A stretch of DNA of 64,000 nt from Mameliella sp. CS4 (GCF_019392335.1 NZ_JAHXRQ010000012.1:62001-126000), one strand, 5' to 3'; shown: positions 26,505 to 35,455, counted from the stretch's first letter. The notes: generated by a model not told the origin, from the letters alone. Numbers and translations are program-made.

Positions 26505-27560
26505 ATGTTTGCAAGACGCCATTTCATGGCCGCCACCGCCGCGCTGGCCATGCTGGCCGGCGCACCCGCGCTGGCGCAGGAGAAAACCGATTTCCGCGTG
26601 GCCTGGTCGATCTACGTCGGCTGGATGCCCTGGGGCTATCTGGACGAGTCCGGGATCATGGACAAATGGGCCGAGAAATACGGCATCACCGTCGATATCG
26701 TGCAAATCAACGATTACGTCGAGTCCATCAACCAGTATACCGCCGGCGCCTTTGACGGTGTGTCCGCCACCAACATGGACACGCTGTCGATCCCGGCAGG
26801 CGGCGGCGTGGACACCACCGCGCTGATCGTCGGCGATTTCTCGAACGGCAACGACGCGGTGATCGTCAAGGATGGCGGGTTGGCCGACCTGGCGGGCAAA
26901 CCGGTGAACCTGGTGGAACTGTCGGTCTCGCATTACCTGCTGGCGCGCGGGCTGGACAGCGTCGATCTCTCCGAACGCGACCTGGACGGGGTCATCAACA
27001 CATCGGACGCGGACATGATCGCGGCCTTTACGACCTCTGACGTGCAAGCGGTGGTGACCTGGAACCCGCTGGTCTCGACCATCCTCGAGGAGCCGAACGC
27101 GAAAAAGGTCTTCGACAGTTCCGACATCCCCGGCGAGATCATCGACCTGATGGTGGTCAACACCGACACGCTGGAGGCCAACCCGGATTTCGGCAAGGCG
27201 CTGGTCGGCGCCTGGTACGAGGTGCTGGGCCTGATGGCGGCGGGCGACGAAGACGTGCTGACCGCGATGGCCGAGGCCTCGGGCACCGATCTTGCGGGCT
27301 ACAAGGCGCAGCTCGACTCGACCGAGATGTTCTATGATCCGGCTGCCGCTGTGGCCTTTGCCAAGGGCGCCGAACTGCCCACGACGATGGTCAACGTGGC
27401 CGAGTTCCTCTTTGACAAGGGCATTCTTGGCGAAGGCGCGCCGAGCCCGGATTTCGTCGGCGTGGCATACCCCGACGGCACCACGACCGGTGATCCGAAC
27501 AACGTGAAGTTCCGTTTCGACACCACCTACATGCAGATGGCGGCGGACGGGGCTCTCTGA
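26505..27560 (+). CDS. ABC transporter substrate-binding protein, NMT1/nitrate-taurine type, probable guanidine binder
   Basis: 351 residues with a signal peptide (FARRHFMAATAALAMLAGAPALAQ). The mature start FRVAWSIYVGWMPWGYLDESGIMDKWAEKYGI and FDGVSATNMDTLSIPAGG are typical of SsuA/TauA/NMT1-like proteins. Many ykkC riboswitches control this transporter class. I start it at MFARRH, after GAGGGG; the open frame continues upstream but runs through the riboswitch. Ligand inferred from the riboswitch and the downstream hydrolase. Confidence 0.88.
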   Translation: MFARRHFMAATAALAMLAGAPALAQEKTDFRVAWSIYVGWMPWGYLDESGIMDKWAEKYGITVDIVQINDYVESINQYTAGAFDGVSATNMDTLSIPAGGGVDTTALIVGDFSNGNDAVIVKDGGLADLAGKPVNLVELSVSHYLLARGLDSVDLSERDLDGVINTSDADMIAAFTTSDVQAVVTWNPLVSTILEEPNAKKVFDSSDIPGEIIDLMVVNTDTLEANPDFGKALVGAWYEVLGLMAAGDEDVLTAMAEASGTDLAGYKAQLDSTEMFYDPAAAVAFAKGAELPTTMVNVAEFLFDKGILGEGAPSPDFVGVAYPDGTTTGDPNNVKFRFDTTYMQMAADGAL

Positions 27561-27569
27561 GCGACCCCC

Positions 27570-27628
27570 GGCCCGGTCGGCGCACCGGGCCGGGCCCACT
27601 ACCACCCTGTCCCGGGCTTGACCCGGGA
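27570..27628 (+). terminator. Two consecutive hairpins between binding-protein and permease genes
   Basis: GGCCCGGT (27570-27577) pairs with ACCGGGCC (27584-27591), and TCCCGGG (27610-27616) pairs with CCCGGGA (27622-27628). There is no U-run. Such hairpins probably stabilise the upstream binding-protein message or lower readthrough, so that the binding protein is made in excess over the membrane parts (inference). Confidence 0.55.
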
Positions 27629-27649
27629 CCTCTGCCCCTGAGGAGTCCC

Positions 27650-28462
27650 ATGCGCTGGATCAATCGAAGACCGGGCCCGGTTCTGGCCACGGTGCTGGCC
27701 GCCTTGCCCTTTCTCGCCGTGCTGGCCATCTACATGATCGGGTCGGACATGCGGCTGGCGGTGAACCCGTCGGACAAGCTGTTGCCCGCGCCCACCACGA
27801 TCCTGTCGACCGCCGAACGCCTGCTGACCGAGCCTGACCGGCGGTCTGGCGAGATCCTGTTCTGGCTGGACACCTGGGCGAGCCTCAGGCGGCTGTTCAT
27901 CGGGGTGATGATCGCCTCGTCGCTGGCGCTGGTCATGGGCATCCTGATCGGGATGCTGCCCTACATGCGCGCGCCGTTCGCGCCCTTCGTGGCGGTGTTT
28001 TCAATGGTGCCGCCGCTGGCGGTTCTGCCGATCCTCTTCATCATGCTGGGCTTGGGCGAAGTGTCCAAGGTGGCGCTGATCGTCATCGGCATATCGCCCT
28101 TCCTGATCCGCGATATGAGTCAGCGGGTGATCGACCTGCCACGCGAACAATTCATCAAGGCGCAGACCCTGGGGGCGTCCTCGATGGCAATCGGACTGCA
28201 CGTGATCCTGCCGCAGGTCCTGCCGCGCCTGATCGGCGCGGTGCGCCTGTCGCTGGGGCCGGCCTGGCTGTTCCTGATCGCCGCCGAGGCCATCGCCGCC
28301 GACCAGGGGTTGGGCTACCGCATCTTCCTTGTCCGGCGCTACCTCGCGATGGACGTGATCCTGACCTACGTCGTCTGGATCACGTTCCTGGCCTACCTGC
28401 TGGATTTCGCGCTGCGCCAGATCTCGAAACGGGCCTTCCCCTGGGATGGAGAGTCGCTATGA
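27650..28462 (+). CDS. ABC transporter permease (SsuC/TauC-like)
   Basis: 270 residues with about six membrane helices. The coupling loop is LPREQFIKAQTLGASSMAIGLHVILPQVLPRLIGAVRLSLGPAW, typical of the nitrate/taurine class. GAGGAGTCCC precedes the start. It overlaps the ATPase by four bases. With the upstream binding protein it forms the guanidine-riboswitch-controlled importer. Confidence 0.9.
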   Translation: MRWINRRPGPVLATVLAALPFLAVLAIYMIGSDMRLAVNPSDKLLPAPTTILSTAERLLTEPDRRSGEILFWLDTWASLRRLFIGVMIASSLALVMGILIGMLPYMRAPFAPFVAVFSMVPPLAVLPILFIMLGLGEVSKVALIVIGISPFLIRDMSQRVIDLPREQFIKAQTLGASSMAIGLHVILPQVLPRLIGAVRLSLGPAWLFLIAAEAIAADQGLGYRIFLVRRYLAMDVILTYVVWITFLAYLLDFALRQISKRAFPWDGESL

Positions 28463-29229
28463 GCTATGTCGAAGTCAAAGGCGTGGCCAAGGCCTATGGC
28501 AAGCGTACCATCATCGAGAACATCAACGTCTCGGTCGCCAAGGGGCAGTTCATTTCCATCGTCGGGGCCTCGGGCTGTGGCAAGTCCACCTTTCTGCGGC
28601 TGCTTTTGTCGCAGGAACTGCCGACGCGGGGCGAAATCCACATCGACGGCGCGCCCATGGCGCAGGAGCCGGGGCGCGATCACGGCATCGTTTTTCAGCG
28701 CTACTCGGTCTTTCCGCACATGACGGTGATCGACAACCTCGTGGCGGCCATCGCCTTCGACTCGAATTTCTGGGGGCGTCTGTCACGGGCGCGCAGAAAA
28801 GAGGAACGCACCAAGGCGCGGCGGACGCTGGACCGGATCGGGCTGGGCCATGTTGCCGGGCAATACCCGGCGGATCTCTCGGGCGGGATGCTGCAACGTC
28901 TGGCCATCGCGCAGGCGCTGGCCAGCGACCCCAAGATCCTGTTGCTGGACGAACCCTTTGGCGCGCTGGACCCGGGCACCAAGATCGTCATGCACGACTT
29001 CCTGCAGGAGCTGCGGGACGAGACCGGCATGACCGTCTTCATGATCACCCACGACCTCGAAGAGGCCTTCAAGCTGGGGGATCGGGTCTGGGCCTTCGAC
29101 AAGCCGGTCTGGGACGAGGAAGACCCCGAAAAGAACGCGGCGACCATCACCTATGATTTCGATGCCCGCGACGACGGCATCCCCTTCCAGACCCTGAGGG
29201 AGCGCACCAATGTGTTGCACGCGCGCTAG
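28459..29229 (+). CDS. ABC transporter ATPase (SsuB/TauB-like)
   Basis: 256 residues. Walker A is GASGCGKST, signature LSGGMLQRLAIAQAL, Walker B ILLLDEPFGALDPGTK and switch His in MITHDLEEAFKLGD. The tail after residue 210 (DKPVWDEEDPEKNAATITYDFDAR) is longer and more acidic than usual. The gene overlaps the permease start region by four bases. A 319-base gap separates it from the hydrolase. Confidence 0.92.
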   Translation: MSYVEVKGVAKAYGKRTIIENINVSVAKGQFISIVGASGCGKSTFLRLLLSQELPTRGEIHIDGAPMAQEPGRDHGIVFQRYSVFPHMTVIDNLVAAIAFDSNFWGRLSRARRKEERTKARRTLDRIGLGHVAGQYPADLSGGMLQRLAIAQALASDPKILLLDEPFGALDPGTKIVMHDFLQELRDETGMTVFMITHDLEEAFKLGDRVWAFDKPVWDEEDPEKNAATITYDFDARDDGIPFQTLRERTNVLHAR

Positions 29230-29548
29230 GGCCGGGGCAGGGCAGCTATTCCCGACTGGGCCGGAGGCGGGCGTCTTTCTTTCAACAGAGGCGCGGCGGG
29301 ACGGGCTGCCGGCGATGCCGGTGCCGGGTCTGCAAATTGGCCCATTGCAGAGCGATCGTCAGGTCGGCGCCCGGAGGTCCGACCCGCCAGGACCGCGACC
29401 GCGAGGGCGTGGGGCCGCGGGCGGTGCCGGACGTGTCGATCCGCAAACAGGAGTCGCCCGGGCCTGGGCGGCCCACCACATCCACCAAATTCTGCCGGCG
29501 CCCGACAGTGCGGCTCTGGCCTGATATCCAAAAAGGAGATCGAGCATC
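29230..29548. other. Gap between transporter and hydrolase genes
   Basis: 319 bases. Short frames cross it, but none shows family resemblance. No second riboswitch was seen. AAAGGAG lies nine to ten bases before the hydrolase start. Whether it contains its own promoter cannot be told. Confidence 0.5.
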
Positions 29549-30790
29549 ATGTTCCCGACGAAAAACCGCAGCCGCTCGCACCACCCGCGCGACGCGCGCC
29601 ATGACGAGCGCCGCGCGCACCACCCGGACCTGACCAAGCTGCAGGGCTGGAGGTCGATGAAGGCCGAGGCCGACCTGCCCGAGAACCGCTGGGACGAGGA
29701 ACGACGCTGGGCGTTGCGCATGGGCCTGACGGGCGCCGACAGCATCGAGGACAAGTCGATCCCCACTTTCGCGCGGGGCGAGCTGCCGCACTACGCGGGC
29801 ATCAACACTTTTCTCAAGGCGCCTTACGCCGAGGACGTGACAGAGGTGCAGCACTACGATGCCACCGTGTTGGGCATCCCCTTTGACGGCGGCACCACCT
29901 ACCGGCCCGGCACCCGGTTCGGGCCGCAGGGGGTGCGCAAGATCAGTGCGCTCTACACGCCTTACAATTACGAACTGGGGGTGGATCTGCGCGAGCAGAT
30001 GACGCTTTGCGATGCGGGGGACGTGTTCACCATTCCCGCGAACCTCGAAAAGTCGTTTGACCAGATCAGCCGGGCTGTCAGCCACGTTTTCTCGTCCGGC
30101 AGCTTTCCGGTGATGATCGGCGGTGACCATTCCATCGGTTTCCCCTGTGTCCGGGGCATCGCGGAATGCACCTCCAAGAAGATCGGGATCGTGCATTTCG
30201 ACCGCCATGCCGACATCCAGGAAAAGGACCTGGACGAGCGGATGCACACGACGCCCTGGTTTCACTCGACGCTGCTGCCCAACGTGCCCGCCAAGAACCT
30301 GGTGCAGGTCGGCATCGGTGGCTGGCAGGTGCCGCGTGAGGCGGTCAAGGTCGCGCGCGAACGCGAGACCAACATCATCACCATGTCCGACATGGAGCGG
30401 ATGGGAGTCGACAAGACCGCCGAGATGGCGTTGGAGATGGCTTGGGACGGGGTCGACATGGTCTACATGTCCTTTGACATCGACTCGATCGACTGTGGTT
30501 TCGTGCCCGGAACGGGCTGGCCCGAGCCGGGTGGTTTCCTGCCGCGCGAGGCCTTGGCGCTGGCGTCGAAAGTGGCGGCAGAGGGGCTCTGCGGGATGGA
30601 GCTGGTCGAGGTTTCCCCGCCCTATGACACCTCCGACATCACGGCGCTGATGGGGACGCGGGTGATCGTGGACGTGTTGGGCAGCATGGTGGCTGCCGGA
30701 AAGATGGGCGCCCACAAAAAGCACATCGACAAGCCGGTGACGATCCCGCACGGCGAGTTCGAAGGCAACCGCTGGAGCAACAAGCCGTGA
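29549..30790 (+). CDS. gdmH: Ureohydrolase, probable Ni-dependent guanidine hydrolase (GdmH-type)
   Basis: 413 residues. Arginase/agmatinase metal ligands are all present: His194 in GGDHSIG, Asp218/His220/Asp222 in HFDRHADIQ, and Asp310/Asp312 in SFDIDSID. The variants DRHADIQEKDLDERMHTTPWF and GFVPGTGWPEPGG fit guanidine hydrolases better than agmatinases. An N-terminal extension of about 100 residues is also typical of that group, and here begins with a His-rich stretch (SHHPRDARHDERRAHH). The reaction would split guanidine into urea and ammonia. The guanidine riboswitch and transporter upstream support this. An agmatinase or another guanidino hydrolase is the alternative. Confidence 0.85.
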   Translation: MFPTKNRSRSHHPRDARHDERRAHHPDLTKLQGWRSMKAEADLPENRWDEERRWALRMGLTGADSIEDKSIPTFARGELPHYAGINTFLKAPYAEDVTEVQHYDATVLGIPFDGGTTYRPGTRFGPQGVRKISALYTPYNYELGVDLREQMTLCDAGDVFTIPANLEKSFDQISRAVSHVFSSGSFPVMIGGDHSIGFPCVRGIAECTSKKIGIVHFDRHADIQEKDLDERMHTTPWFHSTLLPNVPAKNLVQVGIGGWQVPREAVKVARERETNIITMSDMERMGVDKTAEMALEMAWDGVDMVYMSFDIDSIDCGFVPGTGWPEPGGFLPREALALASKVAAEGLCGMELVEVSPPYDTSDITALMGTRVIVDVLGSMVAAGKMGAHKKHIDKPVTIPHGEFEGNRWSNKP

Positions 30791-30995
30791 GGCCGGGATC
30801 TCGCGCGCTCATGCCATCTGCCGGGCGCGGGCGTCAGCCCGGGCCGCGCCCAACCCTCCCCCCGGGAGGGCGCATTGGGGATGACGCACATTGTAGGCAG
30901 GACGTTGAAGCTTTTGAGCGCAGCCTGACCACAGCCGAAGCAAAGCGCCCACCCAGGGTCGGGCGCGCCCCATGTTGCGTTGAACGAGGTATCCC

Positions 30996-31445
30996 ATGCC
31001 GCATGACATCGTGAACGGCCATATCGGCCACCATCACCACCCGCACGACCACAACCACCCGCATGACCACGACCACCTGCACAGCCACCTCCCGCCCGAG
31101 GACGAGGCGGCGGAACTGCAGGTGCTGGCAACCCAGTTCATCGACGGGTTTGTGCAGGCCGCCGACAAGACCGCCTATCTGCGGCTGACAGGCGTGCCTT
31201 TCGAGCGGCCCGGGGCCGGGGGCGCCAAGGCGCTGAAACTCGTGGACGTGGAGCTGAAGACGGAATGGCAGGTCGGCACCGCCTCGCCCTCCTTCGGGTC
31301 GCGCGAGCTGAGCTACCTGCCGTTCCCGGGCGAGATGGTGAGCGAGCGGACCAACATGGCGCTGGTCTATGTCTCGATGGAGGAAAAAACGCTCTGGGAC
31401 ATTCGCCAGTTCCTGCGAGAGCGCATGGCCGGGCAGGGGGGCTGA
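30996..31445 (+). CDS. Small His-rich protein, candidate nickel-handling partner of the guanidine hydrolase
   Basis: 149 residues. Residues 8-30 are about half histidine, in HHHHPHDHNHPHDHDHLH-type repeats, like the metal-binding tails of UreE, HypB or SlyD. The rest (about 40-145) is a compact alpha/beta domain (ATQFIDGFVQAADKTAYLRLTG, LKLVDVELKTEWQVGTA, MALVYVSMEEKTLWDIRQFL) that I do not recognise. It is neither HypA- nor HypB-like: no CxxC pairs and no GTPase motifs. It is the last gene of the guanidine locus, 205 bases after the hydrolase. Metal delivery is inferred from composition and context. Confidence 0.75.
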   Translation: MPHDIVNGHIGHHHHPHDHNHPHDHDHLHSHLPPEDEAAELQVLATQFIDGFVQAADKTAYLRLTGVPFERPGAGGAKALKLVDVELKTEWQVGTASPSFGSRELSYLPFPGEMVSERTNMALVYVSMEEKTLWDIRQFLRERMAGQGG

Positions 31446-31483
31446 CACGGTCGGGTTTCCGCTCGGCTATCCCGGGGCGGGTT

Positions 31484-31507
31484 GGGCCGGTGTCAGATCA
31501 CCGGCCC
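31484..31507. terminator. Hairpin between convergent genes
   Basis: GGGCCGGTG (31484-31492) pairs perfectly with CACCGGCCC (31499-31507) around a six-base loop. It lies between the His-rich gene and the convergent RTX esterase gene and probably stops both. Confidence 0.6.
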
Positions 31508-31521
31508 GCACACGGCTGCGG

Positions 31522-33510
31522 TTACAAAAGCAACGCGTCCGGCCCAAGGTCATCGACGGTGGTATCTTGCAACACCACGGTGACGCCCGCGTCCTGGAAC
31601 ACGAGGTCGTCACCCTGCTGGCGGAATTCGGCCAGCGCATCCGCCATGTCAGCATACCCGAACCCCCGCAGGTCCAGCGTGTCCCAGCTTTCGAAATCGG
31701 TGACGACATGGGTGCCATCCGAGGTGGGCGCAAAGACGAAGGTATCCGAAAGATCGCCTCCCGACAGGGTGGACTCCCCGGCGCCCGGGTCCAGCACGTC
31801 ATCCGGTCCCAGCGCGCGGGTCCAGTGTGCCAGTTCCGCTGCCATCAATCGTTTGAATTCCGGGCTTTCGGCAAAGTGCGAAACCACGAATTCCCGGCTC
31901 TGGCCGTCCTCCAGATATCCCATCCACACGGCCTTGCCGGTTGCGTCGGAGGCGCGGTTCAGGACGTTCTTGTAGAGCATCTCGACAAAGGCCTCGTCGG
32001 TGAGATTGCCGTAGGTGGCCTGAAATTCCGGGCTGTTGACGAAACCCGCTATGACATTGAAATAGTTGGCCCCATCGGCCAGTTGTTCGGTCCAGTAGCC
32101 GTAGCCGTTGGCATCCGGCGCCCGGTCCAGCGTGGCCTGGTAGAGGCGAAAGGCCATGCCGGCATAGGTGGTCGAAGCACCGGTCACCTGATCGCCATAG
32201 AGCACGTCGTCCCCGGCCTGTCCCAACAGCGTATCGGCCCCGGCCTGGCCCAGCAGCGTATCCGCACCGCCGCCACCTTCCAGCAGGTCGCGCCCGCGCG
32301 CGCCGTCCAGATAATTGGCGCCGGTATTCCCGATGATGTGGTTGTCACCTCTGTTGCCGATGCCGTCGATCGCGGCGGAGCCTGTCAATACCAGGTCCTC
32401 GACCTCGGGCGCATCGGCCCACATCCGGAAGGTGACGGAGGACTTGATCAGGTCATGCCCCTCATCGGGAAGCTCGATCACCATGTCGTCTGGGCTGTCG
32501 ACGAAATAGACGTCATTTCCGGTGCCACCGACCAGCGTGTCGGTGCCCTTGGTGTCCTGCAGCGTATCGTCACCCGCCATGCCGTAGATGACGTCATTGC
32601 CCCAGGCGCCGTTCAGCGCGTTGTCGCCGGAATTGCCGGACAGCACATTGTCGACGCCGTTGCCCGTTCCACTCAGGTCGGCGGTGCCGGTCAGCGTCAG
32701 GTTTTCAAGGCTGAGACCGAAGGCGCGCAGCTCGAAATCGACCGAGGCCCGCACCAGGTCGATTCCGGCGTTCTCTTCTTCGACGATAATGTCGCCCGGG
32801 TGATCGACCACGAAGACATCGTTTCCGCCAGTGCCCACCAGCGTGTCGGCGCCCCCGGTGCCCGCGACCTGCATGTCCATCAGCGTGGACACGAGGCTGT
32901 CGGCCAGGGCGATGCTGGCGGGGTCGGAATAATGCAGCCCGTCGGCAAAGATCTGGGTCGGGGCGAGGCCGGCGGCTTCCATGACCGGGTCGGGACGCAC
33001 CGTGACGATGCCGGGAGTGTCGGCGCCGAGGCGGATCAGCTCTGCCTGGATGGCGTCCCAGTGCAGCCGCTCTGACGCGGCGGGCGCGTGGTCGGACAGC
33101 CCGGAGATCACGATGGGCGCGTTTTCGACCCCGGTAGGACGGTCGATCGCCGACGCGACGCCCGCGCGGAACTCTGCCATCAGGTCATGGAAATCCGGGG
33201 CGTAGTCGGCGGGTGTGCCCGAGCGGTCGGTATCGCCTTCGCCCTGCACCCAGATCACCCCGGCGACATAGCCATCTGGCGTGTCGCGCAGAGCCTTGAC
33301 CGTCTCATCCACGATCACCGCGCGCATTTCGCCCGGGGTTTCCCAGTCGGTCTTGCCGTCCCGGGCGCTGGTCAGCGGCGCGCCCGAGGAATAGGCGCGA
33401 ACCAGGACGTAGTTCCCGGCCCCGTATGTTTCGTCCAACGCGTCGATGATCTCGCCCGCGATGCGGCCTGCGTTGCTTTGCCCAGCCAAAACGACAATCG
33501 GTGTTCCCAC
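31522..33510 (-). CDS. Secreted SASA-type esterase with RTX repeats and DUF4214 domain
   Basis: 662 residues. Residues 1-205 form an SGNH/SASA (sialate O-acetylesterase-like) domain: VVLAGQSNAG, VIWVQGEGDTD and the His in FADGLHYSDP. RTX-type Ca-binding repeats follow (about 215-445; GGADTLVGTGGNDVF, GNDVIYGMAGDDTL, GQAGDDVLYG). A DUF4214 domain (about 447-565; FRLYQATLDRAPDANGYGYW) and an RTX-like C terminus (TFVFAPTSDGTHVVTDFESWDTLDL) complete it. There is no N-terminal signal, as expected for type I secretion with a C-terminal signal. No T1SS genes are adjacent. It probably de-acetylates extracellular polysaccharide (inference). Confidence 0.85.
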   Translation of the reverse strand: MGTPIVVLAGQSNAGRIAGEIIDALDETYGAGNYVLVRAYSSGAPLTSARDGKTDWETPGEMRAVIVDETVKALRDTPDGYVAGVIWVQGEGDTDRSGTPADYAPDFHDLMAEFRAGVASAIDRPTGVENAPIVISGLSDHAPAASERLHWDAIQAELIRLGADTPGIVTVRPDPVMEAAGLAPTQIFADGLHYSDPASIALADSLVSTLMDMQVAGTGGADTLVGTGGNDVFVVDHPGDIIVEEENAGIDLVRASVDFELRAFGLSLENLTLTGTADLSGTGNGVDNVLSGNSGDNALNGAWGNDVIYGMAGDDTLQDTKGTDTLVGGTGNDVYFVDSPDDMVIELPDEGHDLIKSSVTFRMWADAPEVEDLVLTGSAAIDGIGNRGDNHIIGNTGANYLDGARGRDLLEGGGGADTLLGQAGADTLLGQAGDDVLYGDQVTGASTTYAGMAFRLYQATLDRAPDANGYGYWTEQLADGANYFNVIAGFVNSPEFQATYGNLTDEAFVEMLYKNVLNRASDATGKAVWMGYLEDGQSREFVVSHFAESPEFKRLMAAELAHWTRALGPDDVLDPGAGESTLSGGDLSDTFVFAPTSDGTHVVTDFESWDTLDLRGFGYADMADALAEFRQQGDDLVFQDAGVTVVLQDTTVDDLGPDALLL

Positions 33511-33587
33511 GTGTCACCTCCAGTCACCCCCACGCGGGAAACTGGCAATCGGCGATTAACGCAGCCTTTGAACCTTGGCTGGAAATC

Positions 33588-34397
33588 TCAGGGATTTGAC
33601 GTGGTTTCGACGGGTGTCCCGAGGCGCTGGCGCAGGGCGGTCCAAAGCATGGCCCCAAGCGCCGCGTTGCCGTGCAGGACGTCGTCGGTTTCCTGCTGCC
33701 CGCCTTCGGCAAGGCGTGGCCCCGCACGCATCAGATCGGCCCGTGTCAGGCAGTGGTGGCTGCGCGTGTCAGCGGGTTGAAGTAGGCAGGTGACGCCTTG
33801 TACCCCCTTGAAAACATGTCTGTAAGCGCTGTCCAGGTCCTCTGCCAGGGCGGCGCCATCGCCGTTCCGGACGACGCGGCGAAACACCGGGTACTTCCCC
33901 TCCATCTGCAAGAGTGCGTCCGAGGGGAAAGGTTGTGGAATGACCAGTGCCGGACCCGGCGCGGCCCGGGCGAGCGTAGCGCCCAGAGAGCTTTCCGTCA
34001 GCGCCAGCAGGGCCGCTCGATAGGCCGCACGTGTCATCAGCGGGCGAGGCGCGCCGGCCCCGTCCGAAAGCGCCCGGGCGAGCGCCCGCGCGCCCGAGGG
34101 CCAGCCGGAAATCGCATGCCCCTGTTGCAGCCGCACGGCGGCAAAAGCCGATGGCACCGTCCCCGCAATCACCACGGCGTCGAAGTCGCGCAGATCCAGC
34201 CTGTCGGATGTGCCCATCCCGTTCAGACGGGTGCGCAGCTCCTCCGAGACTGCCCGCAGGACGCCATCCTCGACCTCGATGTCCGACGGCACGAGGCCGG
34301 GTTTGGCAAAGACGGTCAGGTCGTCGCCCGCCGGATTCGCACGATGGGCGGCGATCAGCATGGCCACATGGGAATCCCCGATCAGGCAGAGCTTCAT
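33588..34397 (-). CDS. SGNH-like hypothetical protein
   Basis: 269 residues. It opens with KLCLIGDSHVAML, a GDS block like that of SGNH/GDSL hydrolases. VVIAGTVPSAFAAV and LHGNAALG may correspond to later blocks, but the catalytic His is not certain. No signal peptide. The start overlaps the end of the GSCFA gene by four bases, so the two are coupled and probably work together on a glycan or ester substrate. Confidence 0.6.
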   Translation of the reverse strand: MKLCLIGDSHVAMLIAAHRANPAGDDLTVFAKPGLVPSDIEVEDGVLRAVSEELRTRLNGMGTSDRLDLRDFDAVVIAGTVPSAFAAVRLQQGHAISGWPSGARALARALSDGAGAPRPLMTRAAYRAALLALTESSLGATLARAAPGPALVIPQPFPSDALLQMEGKYPVFRRVVRNGDGAALAEDLDSAYRHVFKGVQGVTCLLQPADTRSHHCLTRADLMRAGPRLAEGGQQETDDVLHGNAALGAMLWTALRQRLGTPVETTSNP

Positions 34398-35455
34398 GTC
34401 CCGGCCTCCGGCGTGGCAAAAGCCTCGAGCAGGGCCTCTTCACAGATCTCGTCCTGGCGCCCGGTATCGGGGGCCGCGGCGGGAAGGGTCAGTTCCGGGC
34501 ACGGGACGCCGCCAAGCTCCGGGTGCGCGCCGAAAAACACCGACATGACCGTGGTCACACCCTCGGGTGTGACGGTGCGCAGGTTGTCGTTGTAAAAGCG
34601 CCCGCCGAAAGGCGTGCCGGTGATGATCTCGTAGGAGGGAACATAGTCGATCCCCTCGTCCAGCGCGGTGAGGTCTCCGGCGACGGCGCGCAGGACCGAC
34701 TTGGAATAGGTGGTGGCCGCAAGCACATGCGCACCGCTGGCGGTGGCTGTCAGCGGCACCGGAGAGACCGTGAGCAAGACCTTGATGCGGGGATTCCAGC
34801 ACCGCAGCCGGGCGATGGCCTCTGTCAGGTCCTCATGCACCTCGGCAAAGCCCTGGTTGACGAAGACGTGCCGGTCCGGGTCGAAACAGCCGCCCAGAAC
34901 GCCGGGAACACTGGGATAGACCAGCCCGCTGTACCGATCTGCCCAGCATTCGGTCAGGCCTAGCGTGAAGACGAAGACATCTGTCGTGTCGAACATCGCC
35001 CGCACGCGGCGCAGGTGATCCCGGCGGAAGGCGCAAAGCTCTTCCTCGCTGGTGAACCCATCCGGCTCGACATTGGGGCGCAACCCGTCGATCCAGGCAT
35101 CGCCCCGGCGCCAGAGTGCTTCTTCGTGCAGGCAGGCGCCCTCTGCGTCCTCGAGCAACTGGCGCAGTTGCCGGGCAGTGTAGATATTGCCGTAGCGCGC
35201 TGAAAACAGGCCATAGCCGTAGCGCCGCGCGACCTCGGGCGGCATCAGGGCCGGGGCGGGTTCCGCCTCGACCAGGTCCAGCGTCGAGGCGCGGACATAG
35301 GTGGCGATGTGCTGCGCGAAACAACTGCCCGCCGTGGCGATGCGCATCCCGGGCCGCAACGCGACCTTGGGGGTGTAAAGTGCGCCCAGGTGAAAGTCGC
35401 CAGCCGCGCGGCAGGGTTTCCAGAAGGCCTGAGGGGGCAGGGCGGAATAAGGCAT
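34394..35455 (-). CDS. GSCFA-domain protein
   Basis: 353 residues. It contains the naming motif in IATAGSCFAQHIA near residue 42, plus FVFTLGLTECW, FVNQGFAEV, LLTVSPVPLTATA and SYEIITG, all characteristic of the GSCFA family, an SGNH-related group linked to polysaccharide acyl esters. It is the first gene of a minus-strand pair with the SGNH-like gene, and the RTX esterase lies next. Confidence 0.88.
   Translation of the reverse strand: MPYSALPPQAFWKPCRAAGDFHLGALYTPKVALRPGMRIATAGSCFAQHIATYVRASTLDLVEAEPAPALMPPEVARRYGYGLFSARYGNIYTARQLRQLLEDAEGACLHEEALWRRGDAWIDGLRPNVEPDGFTSEEELCAFRRDHLRRVRAMFDTTDVFVFTLGLTECWADRYSGLVYPSVPGVLGGCFDPDRHVFVNQGFAEVHEDLTEAIARLRCWNPRIKVLLTVSPVPLTATASGAHVLAATTYSKSVLRAVAGDLTALDEGIDYVPSYEIITGTPFGGRFYNDNLRTVTPEGVTTVMSVFFGAHPELGGVPCPELTLPAAAPDTGRQDEICEEALLEAFATPEAGT

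Noticed and set aside
29210..29524. 104-codon frame between the transporter ATPase and the guanidine hydrolase
   Set aside because: Composition is that of random GC-rich sequence, there is no ribosome-binding site in a sensible place, and it begins inside the ATPase gene.
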